Shown: positions 36,475-49,902 of the stretch, piece after piece | How positions within the stretch are numbered: position 1 is the stretch's first letter | How the letters are laid out: every line of letters starts with the position of its first letter | DNA from: Styela clava | Taxonomy: Eukaryota > Chordata > Ascidiacea > Stolidobranchia > Styelidae | Direction of reading: 5' to 3' | DNA: 64,000 bases | Assembly (NCBI RefSeq): GCF_964204865.1 | Contig: NC_135250.1 | Coordinates: 17,394,001 to 17,458,000 of the forward strand | Position numbers and translations under genes: made by a program | Notes under the pieces: generated by a model | The model's database searches: none | Seen by the model: the letters and a program-made list of their open reading frames with translations, nothing else | Told to the model about the DNA's origin: nothing

Positions 36475-37460
36475 ATGCATTTACATATTGCAACAATATT
36501 CTTGGTAGCATGTACGATTTCATGCATCACTGCTGACTGTTACATAGACAATGGTTGTCCAAATACAAAAACGAAGAAAAAAGAATATAGAATCGGGCAA
36601 AGATGGAGACCAAACTCAGATCCATGTTATACATGTAAATGTGTAAAATCAAAAGAATATGTGGTGAGTTATATTTATAAAGATTGAATATGTTACTTAT
36701 CAATGAAACGATATAACGGATTTTTTTATTTAATATTTTACAGTTAGCATGCCTTGAAGCCATAAATCAGAAACCGAAACTGTCGTTTAAAAAAAGTGAA
36801 TTGATTGCAACTTTTGAATCAACGATAAGATACGCTGCGGATGAAGAAATGGAAATAAATGAAAGAGAAGTTAAAACGAAACAATGCAGTCCAATTCGAG
36901 CACCAGTCTACAACTTGTCTACCAGCAAGTTTGAATCAATTACATACAAAACAGTTTATTATTTCTACACAAGAAAAGAATCAAGATGTTGCAGTCGGTT
37001 AGTGCTATTCGTATATTTAAGATAACGACCATGTTGATTATTGTACACTATACTTCCTCTTCTGACAACTCCATGAAACAAGGTACTTGCCACAAAGCGA
37101 AGCTGCTGAATTTGGTAAGCATACAATGATAATGAATTCAATAATATAATATTAGCCTATAGCCCAATATCCCATTCGGTATACCCATCCTTTAGTTGTA
37201 GTAAATGTAAATCAGCGTATTGTAACCTATACATTAGCCTTATTGAAAATAACAAATACGCCAGGATATATCCGTTACGGATATCACATAGTGTAAATAT
37301 TCCTTATTGTCATTGTTTCCTTAATTTTTTCAGATTTTCGTATTTCACTAACGTTCACGCGTCCTGTAAAGTCGTTAAAATCGGCAGGTGTAGGTCAAAA
37401 CTTGTCAAAAAGGAAAATCCAAAAGAAAGATGCAACATGCCAATGGCATTGATTGGCTGA
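36475..37460 (+). CDS. Secreted beta-microseminoprotein-like protein, gene D
   Basis: Coding exons are 36475-36663, 36744-36997 and 37334-37460, giving 189 residues. Donors GTGAGT and GTTAGT; acceptors TTTTACAG and TTTTTTCAG; phases 0 and 2. Signal peptide residues 1-20 precede D-C-Y-I-D-N-G-C. Exon 1 continues with I-G-Q-R-W-R-P and C-Y-T-C-K-C. Exon 2 has L-A-C-L-E-A, K-Q-C-S-P and S-R-C-C-S-R; its core reads Y-N-L-S-T-S-K-F-E-S, so the otherwise near-constant tryptophan and T-G-T are replaced. Exon 3 has A-S-C-K-V-V, G-R-C-R-S-K and P-K-E-R-C. Twelve cysteines are present. Directly downstream is a 298-bp tandem repeat. Confidence 0.93.
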
Positions 37461-37476
37461 AGCGATTCTTGATTTT

Positions 37477-38072
37477 CAATCACCATCAACTACCAAATTC
37501 AACGAGGCAATATACATTTAGCTGTCATAATCACTGCCAGAATCTTCGTATTATTTCATGTCTAATAACAAATTACTGGTGAATGTGTCTTATGTTCCAA
37601 GAAAAGTGGACAAAAATGTTGACACTTTTTCATCTGTCGGGCATGTTTTCGCACGCAATAAGTATATTTCTATATCTTTTCAAGTTAATGCAACAGTGCT
37701 ATTCTTTGTTCTTCTTTATTATTTTGTGTTACTATTATAGCCTGTTTTTTTTTGGTTTGGTGTTTAGGTAGGATCAATCACCATCAACTACCAAATTCAA
37801 CGAGGCAATATACATTTAGCTGTCATAATCACTGCCAGAATCTTCGTATTATTTCATGTCTAATAACAAATTACTGGTGAATGTGTCTTATGTTCCAAGA
37901 AAAGTGGACAAAAATGTTGACACTTTTTCATCTGTCGGGCATGTTTTCGCACGCAATAAGTATATTTCTATATCTTTTCAAGTTAATGCAACAGTGCTAT
38001 TCTTTGTTCTTCTTTATTATTTTGTGTTACTATTATAGCCTGTTTTTTTTTGGTTTGGTGTTTAGGTAGGCC
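37477..38072. repeat. 298-bp tandem duplication 3' of gene D
   Basis: Units 37477-37774 and 37775-38072 appear identical, beginning TCAATCACCATCAACTACC. The unit starts about 16 bp after the gene D stop, so one copy is the native 3' UTR and the other is an added block. Open frames repeated in both units are by-products. Confidence 0.9.
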
Positions 38073-39316
38073 TACTTGAAACTGTTTCAAATGTGCCTCA
38101 ATCGCTAATTAGGAGATTAGGTTTGTGTAAGATTTTTTTTTTGTGGTAACTATTTTGTCTGAACGCCGAGAATATAAGAAACATCCTGCAAAAAATAATG
38201 TTCATGTGTACTTGAAAGAAAAAAAAAAAACGTTTGAACAAATTAAAGCTAATAAAGATATATCTGCTTGTTAGCGTGACTATTCTACTTTGGTGTTAAT
38301 AAACAATATATTCACCAACACGGATATTCTGTTAGTAATAAAGTCATATTTGTTTTATGGTCCCTTAGGACATTTAAATGCTATGGTAGTCTAGTGAAAA
38401 AATATTTTATTATAAATTGTCTCATAGCATCAAATATATTTTTGAACTTGTATACATGTGTACTGTTATGAAGATGGCAATTTTGATTTTACAACAGCTA
38501 CATATTTTGTGTAATGCCAATAAAGTGTAGCAATATCTTTAAGACATATTCTTGATAAACGATTTTCCTAGTTTTTTGGACTGAATGGAAAATGTTGAAA
38601 AGTATCGAAATCTCCGATAAGTTTGTTATAAAAATGCAAAAAATAGAGCTAGTGATGGTGACAAAAATGTGACAAATCGAAATACAAACAAAAGTGAAAC
38701 AAAAAAGATGAACAAGGCCAATGAATCGAAAGATTAGATTCATATGAAAAAGACAGCGAACCGCTGCGACGCCAGAACCCTTGACTCGGAGCACTTGACG
38801 TGTGCTGATTGATAAATGGAGATGAAGCTTAATCAAGCCGACTATAGTCAGGGCCATTGAATTATTAGGTAGGAATTAGCGGGCATATCCCACATGTCGT
38901 CAGTTCTACATAACCTACGAATATATATGATAAAGGCTGTTTTCTGTTTAAAATGCCGCGACAAATTGAAAACCATATTGAGCAAACCAGTGACATACAA
39001 TTTGTATGCGAGACCTAATATTTAACTATAACACGACATATAGATACAAAAATATTTGGTCATTTCGGTCCCACATTTGTTCACAATGTTTTTTCTCTAA
39101 TTAGGTCTCATCATGTGATTAAAAATACTTTTGTAGTTAAATCGTAACTGGAGGCGGAAACGCTCTTGTTCAAATTGTCTAATATTCAAAATCGGGTCGC
39201 TTATTGCTATATTTAAGCTTTCGTTTTGCTGCAATATATTTAACTCATTTGCACTAAAAATAACCAAGACATTATCTTTTCGTCATAACTTTTTTTTCCA
39301 ATTGGACGTGAAATAA

Positions 39317-39415
39317 GTATATATATAAGGCATTCGGAATTGAAGTATTTGATTGAAGATTTCATGGATAATCATCATTCTTTGCTAAAATCATGGTCGT
39401 TTGTGAAGCATGAAG
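39317..39415 (+). promoter_or_regulatory. Candidate promoter and first exon of gene E
   Basis: TATATATATAAGG at about 39318-39330 is followed by a possible exon ending at 39415 with donor GTAAGT. This would splice over about 650 bp to the acceptor TTTCACAG just before the gene E ATG. The exon would contain upstream ATGs (ATGGATAAT), unlike the other genes, so the assignment is weaker. Confidence 0.4.
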
Positions 39416-40063
39416 GTAAGTGGTGATATTTATTCAATATTATATTATTGTCGGACATGTTCAGGATATCCCATGAAAATATCATATGGCATTTGTTATT
39501 GGATACGGTGTGAAACTTAGTCATGAACACAAATAAATGATTCGAGAGATTCAAAGTTACCCAAAGCAAATACAGCAAATATAAGCAAACGGGATTTCCA
39601 ACCCAGCCCAGCCCAGCCCACTTTCACCGATGTCAACAAACAAAGGTTTGCAGTGATAGTAGTGAAATTTTGTAGGCATAGTAATTTGTCAGCTTTACGA
39701 ATGTAACCTTGTCCCCATTTTCCATAATAGCATTTAGAGAAATGGCTGAATTTGATTGTGGTGCTGAAACTGTACGTGTTCTTTGTGAAGATTAGGACAC
39801 TTGAAGCTGATTTTGTTTATTCAATAATTGCCAATGCAATGGTGCATCTTTTGGCGATTAAAAAGCTATTAAATTGACAAACATTGTATTTTTTAATCCT
39901 TGGCATGGCTGTGGATAATCTGTAAATAATAATTTGAATAAGGAGATACCCTTAAGTTGCAGTTAGAATTTGCAAATATTATTTCGTTTTGTGTGCATTA
40001 TACTAGCATTCCGCATTTTGCTGTCTGGATGGAAGACTGTCTTCATATTGTTGTGTTTCACAG

Positions 40064-41267
40064 ATGAATTCTGCATTTTTAATCGTTTTGATCATTGCAT
40101 GTTGTATTGGATGCGTCGTTTCTGTTTGTTATCGGGAAGTAGGATGTGTAAACACGAGGAAAAAATATAGAGATTATAAAATCGGACAAAGATGGAAATC
40201 ATCATCGGATCCATGTTATTCTTGCAAATGTATTAAAAGAAAGAAATTCGCGGTAAGGGCTTAGTTTTTATTGCGTATACATGATAATATGAACACAGTA
40301 GCATAAAGTTTAAAATATTGTATTATGTATAATATGTTTCCATGTCAATGTAGTTAGTGTTCGCTACAATATTTTAATTTATGCACTACGAATGCGGATT
40401 GTTCAAAAACGTTTTCTTATTAATTTTGCAGATGGCATGTCTCGAGCCTGTGAATAAACGAACGGAATTATCAGTCAGAAAAAGTTTATTCACTGGACGA
40501 TTTGAATCATCCGTAAACTACAATTTATCTGAAGACAGAAGAATTTCCGAACTTGAAACAATGGAATGCCCACCAACGCCAATACCAGTCTACAATTGGA
40601 CAACTGGAACGTTTGAACCAACCAAGATAGTTTATTACTACTATATCAGAAAAGTATCGAGATGTTGTAGTAGGTCAGTTACTTTATTGAACTAACAATT
40701 TTGAATTTTTTAATAAAAAGTGTTAACAAAGGTTGAAAAATAAGAAAAGTGGGGTGTATATGTTTCAACGAATAAACAGTTTTTTTATGGGCTATACATA
40801 TTTTGTTATACGAAACAAATATAATAAAGATTTTGGACCTCCTAAAGTATGCGCACCAAGATGGCGCACAACCTGAACTCAGGTTGTGCACCAGGTTAGG
40901 GTTCAGGTTATGCGACATCTTGGTGCGCATACTTCAAGAGTACCAAGATTTTTTTATGAGATAAGTAACGCCAAAATTTTTGATCCTTTAAAGTTTATAG
41001 TCTAAATAATGCAGTTTATGTGAGTGCGTTTTATACGCGACTTGCATCTAGTATTCAAAATTCGATGCTATTCTTATCTGAACTAGACTATTCAAAATTA
41101 ATCGAAACAATGATACTGCTTGGAACTAAAAATGTTTATATATTTATAGGTTTACCAAGTTTTCCTACGTGCACCCTTCATGCAAGGTTGTTAAAATCAG
41201 CAGATGCCAATCGAAAGCGGTAATGAAGAATAATCCGCGTAAAATATGCGGCAAGAGGATGTCTTGA
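40064..41267 (+). CDS. Secreted beta-microseminoprotein-like protein, gene E
   Basis: Coding exons are 40064-40252, 40432-40673 and 41150-41267, giving 182 residues, the shortest member. Donors GTAAGG and GTCAGT; acceptors TTTTGCAG and ATTTATAG; phases 0 and 2. The signal peptide precedes V-C-Y-R-E-V-G-C. Exon 1 has I-G-Q-R-W-K-S and C-Y-S-C-K-C and ends in Phe-Ala, where the others have Val. Exon 2 is four codons shorter than in B-D, with M-A-C-L-E-P, M-E-C-P-P, Y-N-W-T-T-G-T-F-E-P and S-R-C-C-S-R. Exon 3 has P-S-C-K-V-V and S-R-C-Q-S-K and stops three codons early at R-M-S. Twelve cysteines remain. The acceptor CACAG abuts the ATG. Confidence 0.92.
40835..40944. mobile_element. Small MITE, 110 bp, with 8-bp target duplication
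   Basis: Inverted arms contain AGTATGCGCACCAAGATG and its reverse complement. The flanks are a perfect 8-bp repeat AAGATTTT (40827-40834 and 40945-40952). The 8-bp duplication suggests hAT-type mobilisation. It inserted into intron 2 of gene E without touching the splice sites. Same family as 580-690. Confidence 0.88.
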
Positions 41268-44200
41268 GTTGGATGAAACAATATCGCAAATTGCCAAGTT
41301 TATTTTGTCAATAATATAGATAGGCTTTACAGAAAAATGATATAAGAATCTTGTTTCAATATTACAATTAGGAGGGTGTTGAAAATGACAAACTGTTCAT
41401 GCAGCTGGTGTCAGTCGATTAAAAGTTGCTCCACAGTTTTTATCTTTTTTCATTATATAAATACTTAACCATGCATTAAAGTGATATCAGTTTCATTTTT
41501 AAATGTAGGTATCAGCTTTATTGTTATTCACTTTCTGTTTGTTTTTTGTGTCACAATGACGTCATATGGTAATCAGGAGTTAATAGCGATTGCTTGATTG
41601 ATGGTTTCGAATGTTGTTTTTTCCCTCATTAGCATCAGTTCATTAAATTACGCGTGTTGTACGAGTTTGGTTCAGTTTGACAGAGAGGAAATTAAAATGT
41701 GCTTATGACTATTCATGTCCAACAATGTACGATAAAAATAGAAGGTCATCTGACAAGAGCATTCTGAAAATAGTCGTACATGTTCTATTTTTGTGTGGCT
41801 TTCAGTTAATTATAGTAGATGACGTCAATTTCCCGACATGAATCAATTATAAATTCCATTTTAATAACATTCCTTAACAAAATTGATAGCTATTTCTCTG
41901 TAGATATGTAGAATTGACTAAATTCAGACATCCCTGAAGATTTGCAAATCTCTTATAGCGTTTTTAAAATACAAAAAAGACGCCCAAACATGGAATTATT
42001 TTGTAAATTGTTGAACATTGTTATGAGCCTTTTATAATGTCTTAGTCATTATAAATATAAAGAAAACACAATCGTAGCAGTTAAAATTATGAACGTATGT
42101 TGGCGATACAGAGACGATATACCTCGACAGCAAATTGAATGAACGATGTGCGTTCAGCACGAACTTACCAATATTACTTCTACAGAAACACGCGTGGTGG
42201 CAAAATCTTAAAGTCAGAACAATTTCAGGTAGAATAATATATACCGAAGAATATTCAAACAATCATTCAGATTTCTATATAATTTTGATCAAGCAAAGAT
42301 TAAAGTTCTGTAAAACATTCTTAGTACGAAACAGGCGTAAATATCGTTTTATAATAAAAAAAATGTCAATTTATCTGTGGCTCAGTTATATCAAAGCGAA
42401 TAAAAGTTTTATCTATTTACATTGTACAATAGGAGGAAATTACGAAAATTATTTCAAAATACTGAAATTCGATGTATTTTTGTATGAAACCCCGTAAAAT
42501 ACGCATTTTTCATCGCAATTCTCGGATCGCCAAAATTTGATTTATAATATTTAACAATATTTTTATAAGTAAACACACTATATTTGGACTATCGACCTTT
42601 GTGAGGTAATCAATTTGAATGTCGTGCTAAACTGAAAACCTCTGACAGGAAGTCACATGGAAACAAAGTAATATAATTATTGCCTGTATGCTTTTGCAAA
42701 TGTCATATGAAACTATTTGAACTCGCCAATCCTGACGCCAATATGACGTATTAAAGAAACGTGTTTACTCTGTTGTTGAACCCCAGTAAAACAAAAATGT
42801 TTTAGTGTTGTTTTTCGAAGGTTTTTTGACATTGAATCAATCGTATTTAATCAGTTAGTCATGCTTAGCAAAAACAAGTTACTTCTCTGAACAATTATTT
42901 TCTAATTTACCAAGTTTTTATGTAAGTGAACATTTTTTCATATTCAAATATCAAATTTTTACTCACAATAATATAACATTTTTGCACTCCATGCAACATC
43001 ATTGCAATATTGATTATAAATCACATGTATTTCCTTATAATCGAGCACTTTTTGTGAGTTTTTGAAGTTCCATATATTTCCCATTTTTACTGAAACTTTT
43101 CATGTTAAAATGTTACTGCGTCTTGAATTATCAATCATTTCGAACAAATTTGCACACAGCGGAATTAATTTCCGGTCATAATTCTTGGTATGCAGCATTA
43201 AGACGATCTAATACGATGAGCAATCTTTAAACTAAATTGCGTAAGCGAATGACATTCAAATGATCATTTGAATCCATCAGAAAATGCAATGCGTAATTTG
43301 CGGATATCTTAACAAAGATTGCAAAATAGGGTTGGTATATTCAACGTACTTATTTTTAATCAAAAAAAATTAATAGTTGTTCAGACTAAGCTGCTCATCT
43401 GCATGATATGGCAAAAAAGAATGGTGATTATCGGAATGCGAGAATGAAAATATCTATCATATGCTATGCCCCTACTGCAATAGAAGATACAAAAGCGATC
43501 GCGATTCAATAAATATTACAAATTATTAATGAATCACTCTATTAATCAATTTAATAACTTTTTTACTATAAATATCATTAATTAATATAACATGTATGTA
43601 ATATAATATTATAAAACAATATCAACAATCCATATCACTAACAATTATATTGCAATATTTGTATGAATATAAAGTGCTAAGCAACAGTGAGCTTGGGGAT
43701 TTTGACACGTCATTGCGTGCATACAATACAGCAATTCAAATAAACCAGTCTGTATTCTGAAGACGTTGAAACTTTCTGCCTAATCGAGGTTCATCATTTT
43801 AAAAGGTACGAATGTGATTATACGATAACCTGAAATTGTTCAGTGCATGTTTAAAGCATGCCACAATGATTGGAATTTGGAATGAATATCCTGTTTTTTG
43901 AGTATTTAATTTAAAATAGAATTTTCGTCTTAAAGAATTTGAAAAATGGGCTACCCTGCTATTTTGAGCACAAATAGAATTCAAATATTTGAAAATCAAT
44001 TATATCGGCCAATGAAATTTTTGTAAGTATATTACCAGTTAAATGTTCTATAAAACATTGATTGAAACTGTTCCTGAAAATGAGTAACCTTGCTAAAATT
44101 TTCTCATATTTACAATCGATTAGTGCAAGATAATTAACAGTTGTCATGTTCAGGAAGGTTAAATTGTACTGGGGGTCAGAGATTATTTACACTCTCTATT

Positions 44201-47200
44201 TTGTTGCTCAATGGTAACATTTTATTTAAAACAAAGCGTAATAATATGTTTGTACGAAACGGAAACACGATTTCGAGAATTAAGCGATAATGAAGGCGAA
44301 ACGTTGCGGCATAATTTCATGGTAAAATATGTAATTACGCATTTTTTTAAAATTGTTTAATGTCGCAGATGAATCATTTGATGACAGTTTATACAAGGCA
44401 TAAACACGTCTGCTTTCAATGTCAAGAATCGGTAACTACTGAATATTATACAACTTATATAATTGAAAACGACCTTTATCTTGATAATACCACGCAAAAT
44501 TAATCCTGGCGCTCAGTTCACTAGGCAAATCAGCACATAGAACTGATTGCGTGCAGTGTTTTATTAAATTTACTTGATTTCAATTCACCACAGTGCGCAG
44601 TTCAACCTGGCTGTTCAAGGTAACGCATAGCCACATGCTTTGGGCAATGCATGCTCGAATTATCAGGTTGTGAAAATAGCTATGAAATATACAACTATTT
44701 TTAATGGTTTTATTGTAATATCATTATTTATCTAACCATATAACTAAAAATTCTAACAGTTTGTATTTGTATTTTCAATTTGGACGTCATTTATTATAAT
44801 CGCTTGCGACTCTAGCAAAAAATGGCATTCATATATGCAGCATCCCGTATCCAATGATTGTGACATCGTACATCCTTTGACGTTTGAGATCAACAGTCGT
44901 CCGCATTAGCGCAATGAAGATATTGATTGGTTCGTCGTCATCTCGTCCAAACATTAAACGATTTCCTATAAAATAAGTAAATTCAAGTGTTAACTTCTGA
45001 ACATAAATTTTCGTACAAAAACCCTAGGCTATCAGTTTTTTGACATCTTTGTGATATTTCTAGAGTGCTTGTAGAATTTGAATTCATCCCTATATCATTG
45101 GAGTATAGTAAATTTTTACCAATTTTTTGAAATTTAACACACGAATATTTTGAACATCACACTTGGCCACCGCTTAAACCATTACCCATTAATTTATCTA
45201 TAAAATTAGTGGCAATATTTATCAAATTCTTGGAACTTGAATTGCCATTCAGTAATAATGAGAGCTCGACAAAAAATACTGGGTAATATATTGCATGGCT
45301 AATGTAGTTACAATTATCAATTAAAAAAAAACGGAATGAATGTAGAAATCAGCAAACATTGTCACATTGAATTAACAAAGATCCATGATTATTATAAAAT
45401 TTAATGACTCTGCGGGGTTCACTGCGATCAGTGTTCCAACCATCAAAAACCGGTATTGCTTTCGGACTTGCTACTAGAATACTGTAAACTTCCTTAATGT
45501 TCCGAAGTTTTAAATGGTTGTTTGTTATTATTCTGGGGCTTGCTTTCATTTACTTCTGAACCTCCAAGCAAAACTAATGTTAATTACATGTAATTTGCGT
45601 TGCGCGATGTTAGTTGTTTAACTATCGATTAGATGGTTTAACTACCAAAGGCCTCGCTCATCAATAATAACAGCGCTCCAACAATCGAGTTGCTAAAACT
45701 TGCTAATGTTTATTTAATTATTTGGACCTTGGGTGTCGCTGCTTGATAACCATCTTTGGTTCCCCACAACTTCCCTTCCCCATTGAAATGTGTATTCAAT
45801 ATTATTCGTTTGAACATTGCGTGTTAATTTTGTTTTACTGGATGGAAAAAATAAACTTGACTATGACTTTGTAACCTGTTCCAACAATTTATCATAGCGA
45901 TCAAAAAAATCTTTGTAAGTTGATAATACTGTTTGATTAAATTTTTATGCTTAATCTCGAACAAAAAGGAATCTAATTATTCCATCACGAACTTTTGACT
46001 ATTATTGCGAATAACCAATGGATATTTTTATTGTTCGGAAAAAAAATTATCGACAATCATGAATTTGGAAACATTATAACGGACATTAAAATTTTAATTA
46101 CCTTTTGTGTGAATCTTATTTGCTTTTTATATATTTGTGATTCATTTTTATGAAACTATTTTGAGAAATTTATCCATATATAAAATAACTAAAATTGCGG
46201 CCAAAAGCACCATCATAATAATAGTCTTAGCTGCATTTATCACTGCAAAAAATATTACTTTGCCAATAAACATGAAATTATTTGACGTCATATTATATCG
46301 AAACAAATCACTTACAACATTTATTGTATTTATTAATTATTTTGGTTATTCAAGTCAAAGCATGATGATATTTTTATCCAAATTTTCTTTTTCTCCGGTT
46401 GATTGAATACTTACAACACGAAAATGTGTATTTTCGTCTTACAAAGAACTTTTTAGGAGTTCATAACTATGACAATATAATGAGATTGTGCCTATTCATT
46501 GTTGTCGATGATTACTTCTTGTGCTGATTTAAATAAGAGCAAAAATATGTTATGAAACGGTAAATTTGTCAATAGTTGATATGGTGTTATATAAAAATCC
46601 GTAGTATTGTAATGCACTTCTGTTGAGCATATAGTATGAGCGATCCAATAATTAATTAGCCAGTTGGCTAATATAACGGAAACACAAAACGAGAGCTGAA
46701 ATATTATTGTTGTTCGACACGATTAAACCAACCGATTGGATTTCCTCTTTCTCAAATTGAAAATGTTGCTTAATCCTTAATTGAACATTTTAGGACATAT
46801 AAAAACGTATCTGTCTTTCCAAATATTTTGAATTCCGCCAATTTATGGTATGTTAGTTACAGATTCCAGAAGGATCACAATCCGAAAATAGAGTCAATTG
46901 TCTTTAATTATAGTCATTCGTTTTGCCGCCAATAACAAGATGGTGATTGACGTCATCTAATGATGATAAGATCTATTTTTCAGTCAACATTTTCATAATG
47001 GCAAGAGAGGTTTCATATACATATAAGAAAAGAACCTATAATTCCGCTTATGTAATTATGACAATATATAAGCAGGTCTATAAACGACCGAAAAACGAAA
47101 ACAAAAATGTCCAAGAAATAAATTGCTAGGGCAATTTTAAGCTTCAAATGAGTTTTCTTGAAATGTTCATACATCTTGATAAACTTCGATTCAAATGTGG

Positions 47201-49700
47201 CACATTCTCAATGCGATTTTCAAACAAATTGTTAGAATTGTTTATTTGCCAGTTTCGAGTAATTAATATTACCTAAGAATATTATATTGTTGACATATAG
47301 AAGCAATGAGGATAATTAGCAGTAGCAAATTTTTGTTCTATATTAATAATATGCTTTTCTATTGATCATGTTATGATATAATAATTATTTCACACCAAAT
47401 CTACTTGTATTATATAACTAAAATATTAAATTTGTATATATACTTTATGTGAGAAGAGAGTGCTGGAAGAAATTAAAGACTAATATAGTGGTTATGTATA
47501 GGTGGATTTGATATAAATATATATATTGTCATTGTATCTTTAATATCTTGAGTTCAGCCACTCCATCCTATACTTTCGTAATCCAACTTTACCTTCTGAC
47601 TGCTTTTACAAAATATCCAATACGCATTAGAGTGGTGGATCAACATTTTAGTGGAACGTTTTGAAGAAATTCTGGAATTTCTGAAAAAAATTAACATAAC
47701 CTTTGCGATTAGGGTTAGTTTTGAGAAATGATAGTATTTTCTATTTGGAGAAAGTTTGATAATTATCAAATTGTTGTACATGACTCGTTATAATATCAGA
47801 AATATTTTATTTTCATGTGTCCAAACCATTCAAGGTTGCATTGTACTTGATAATGTTACTCAATCGATATATATTCTCCACCAGTACCGATGTGCTAGAA
47901 TTCCATCCAATGCAGCAAAGTATAGCACGTAAACCAAAGCTATTTTGTATAGTGTTGTCTTCATTGGATCATCGTCATAACTTTATTTTTTACCATTTTT
48001 AATATAGCGGTTCTACGCGCCTTTAACTTCGAAAAACAGTCATGGGCGATACGTAAGGAGCTACATATTATTTGGGGGGAAATGAATCTATCCGGTTCGG
48101 CGGCATTGTCTAATCAATTCATTACACTTTGAGTGAGTTAGGCGCATAATGGGATTGAGCCCAAAATGTGTAATCTGCGATGCCAACAAAGTTAAGTTTA
48201 ACACTTCAACGTTGGGCCAACGCGCCGCTCAAATATAATCCACGAACTTATTCAATAGTTGTCTCATCTCCGTTTAGTTATTCAACTTTGTTACTATGTT
48301 CCATTTTATATTACCAAGAATGCTTGGGATACGTACTATAACTATAGGTTCCTCGAGAGGACGCACGTGGGTAAAATCTTAAACTTGTAGTAAACACTGA
48401 TGGTTGAAGGTAAGACCTACGCCCAAAATATCCAGACAATATAATATAAAAATATATATAGATTTATATATCATGAGAATGGGATTTCAACACAACGTCA
48501 ACGTTCAACCAGCAATGTTTTTAAACATTTTTAAAGGGAATTCGAGCAACAAGACTACATGGCATTTTTGCACAAGTAGCACCAGATTCAATTAAAGCTT
48601 CTTAGACGGACGGTATTTAGCAAAGTTTTTCTGACAACTTATTTCCGACGTTAATAACATCTGCAAGTTATCGATGCAATACAACGGAAGTGAATTTAAA
48701 GTCAAGTAACAATATATTTTGACGATGCATCGTTTATAGATGAAATTCAGTCTAGACAAGTTAAGTTGAAGAATAGTAACGTTGTGAAAAATATACAAAT
48801 TTTTAACGCTGATTAATTGAAAAAGTTATATAATGTATTTTTTGTCGAATATACTGTTTCAACCCAGTAAAAATTGATTGCTGACCGCTTTACTTCACTA
48901 TTTATTCGTTGTTATTTTGTTTTCAGTGAGAAGATAATTAATCACGTGATTTTTGTTTCAAAATTGACGGTTTTTGTAAATTCCAAATTTTGAATGTTGG
49001 TTGAGATTTTATAGATTTCTCACACCTATCCGTGAATTAATGACACCATTACTATTATACTTCAATATTGAAACAAGTAATATTGACAAGGATCGATTGC
49101 AGCTTTAACTGATTGTAACTTTTTCCTGCAGATTTCCCAACATTTAAGTAGTAAATAAATAGCCACAAAGAATAAATAATCAATTTGGCAGAAGAAAGGT
49201 CCAGAGCTCTAATTGTAACCAAGAGTTAGATATAAATTCATTATATCTAATAATATAATTCAATTCCGTGCCAACATCATTTAGCATTGACGTCAGATTT
49301 ATTATTTCGCGGAGGCCATATTATTTCACTTTAATATTTTTGTGTACAGTCGATTTTCAATATATGTAAAATGCCGGCGTTTCTCCCAAGTGACAATTAA
49401 AAATCAATGTGCTTTTTTCGATGCCAGAACATTTTCATGTCGATTCATCATCAATTCTACAATTATATATTGTGATTTGACGTCATAATGTTGGCAGTCC
49501 TGTCTCAGACGGAATCCCAATTTAACATCATCAATCTATTGGCAATAAAATGAATAATAGTGTAAAAAAAAACTTTCCAAAAAACGAGAGAATAGTCAAA
49601 CATGCGTGTGGTTATTTTTATTATCTCGTTTTAACGTTCTCTCGGTCTAAAATAATGCTAACATATTTGCCAAGAGACATATAACAACTTCTTTTTTCAT
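41268..49700. other. Gene-free interval between genes E and F
   Basis: About 8.4 kb in which I see no supportable gene, pseudogene exon or transposon end. The longest open frame, 42135-42497 on the plus strand, overlaps another on the opposite strand and has no recognisable motif. AT-rich runs stand out at 43540-43640 and 47330-47430. Confidence 0.45.
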
Positions 49701-49710
49701 CGTGTAAAAC

Positions 49711-49825
49711 TATATAAAGGCTGCAATTCACAGTTGCACACCATCTTATGATTGCGACGTAGAGGAAAACGGACAACTCAACTCAGAGGAACTTCACGTC
49801 TAAATACATTCTCTAAATCAACAAG
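49711..49825 (+). promoter_or_regulatory. Gene F TATA box and first exon
   Basis: TATATAAAGG at 49711-49720 is followed by a first exon ending at 49825 with donor GTTCGT. It pairs with the acceptor CTTTACAG at 49902, immediately before the ATG; the intron is 77 bp. Confidence 0.75.
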
Positions 49826-49902
49826 GTTCGTACTTAGATTTTTGCGACTGAGCCAACGTTTTTTTACATTAAAAATATTAAAAGTTGAATTTTACTTTAC
49901 AG

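Noticed and set aside
37558-38038. Duplicated 60-residue open frames after gene D
   Set aside because: By-products of the 298-bp tandem duplication in the 3' flank; not related to any known protein.
38498-38857. 119-residue hydrophobic minus-strand open frame
   Set aside because: It looks membrane-like only because AT-rich DNA encodes Phe, Ile and Leu. There is no start context, homolog or conservation to support it.
42135-42497. 120-residue plus-strand open frame in the E-F interval
   Set aside because: Basic and AT-biased composition, no known motif, and overlapped by an opposite-strand frame; consistent with chance.
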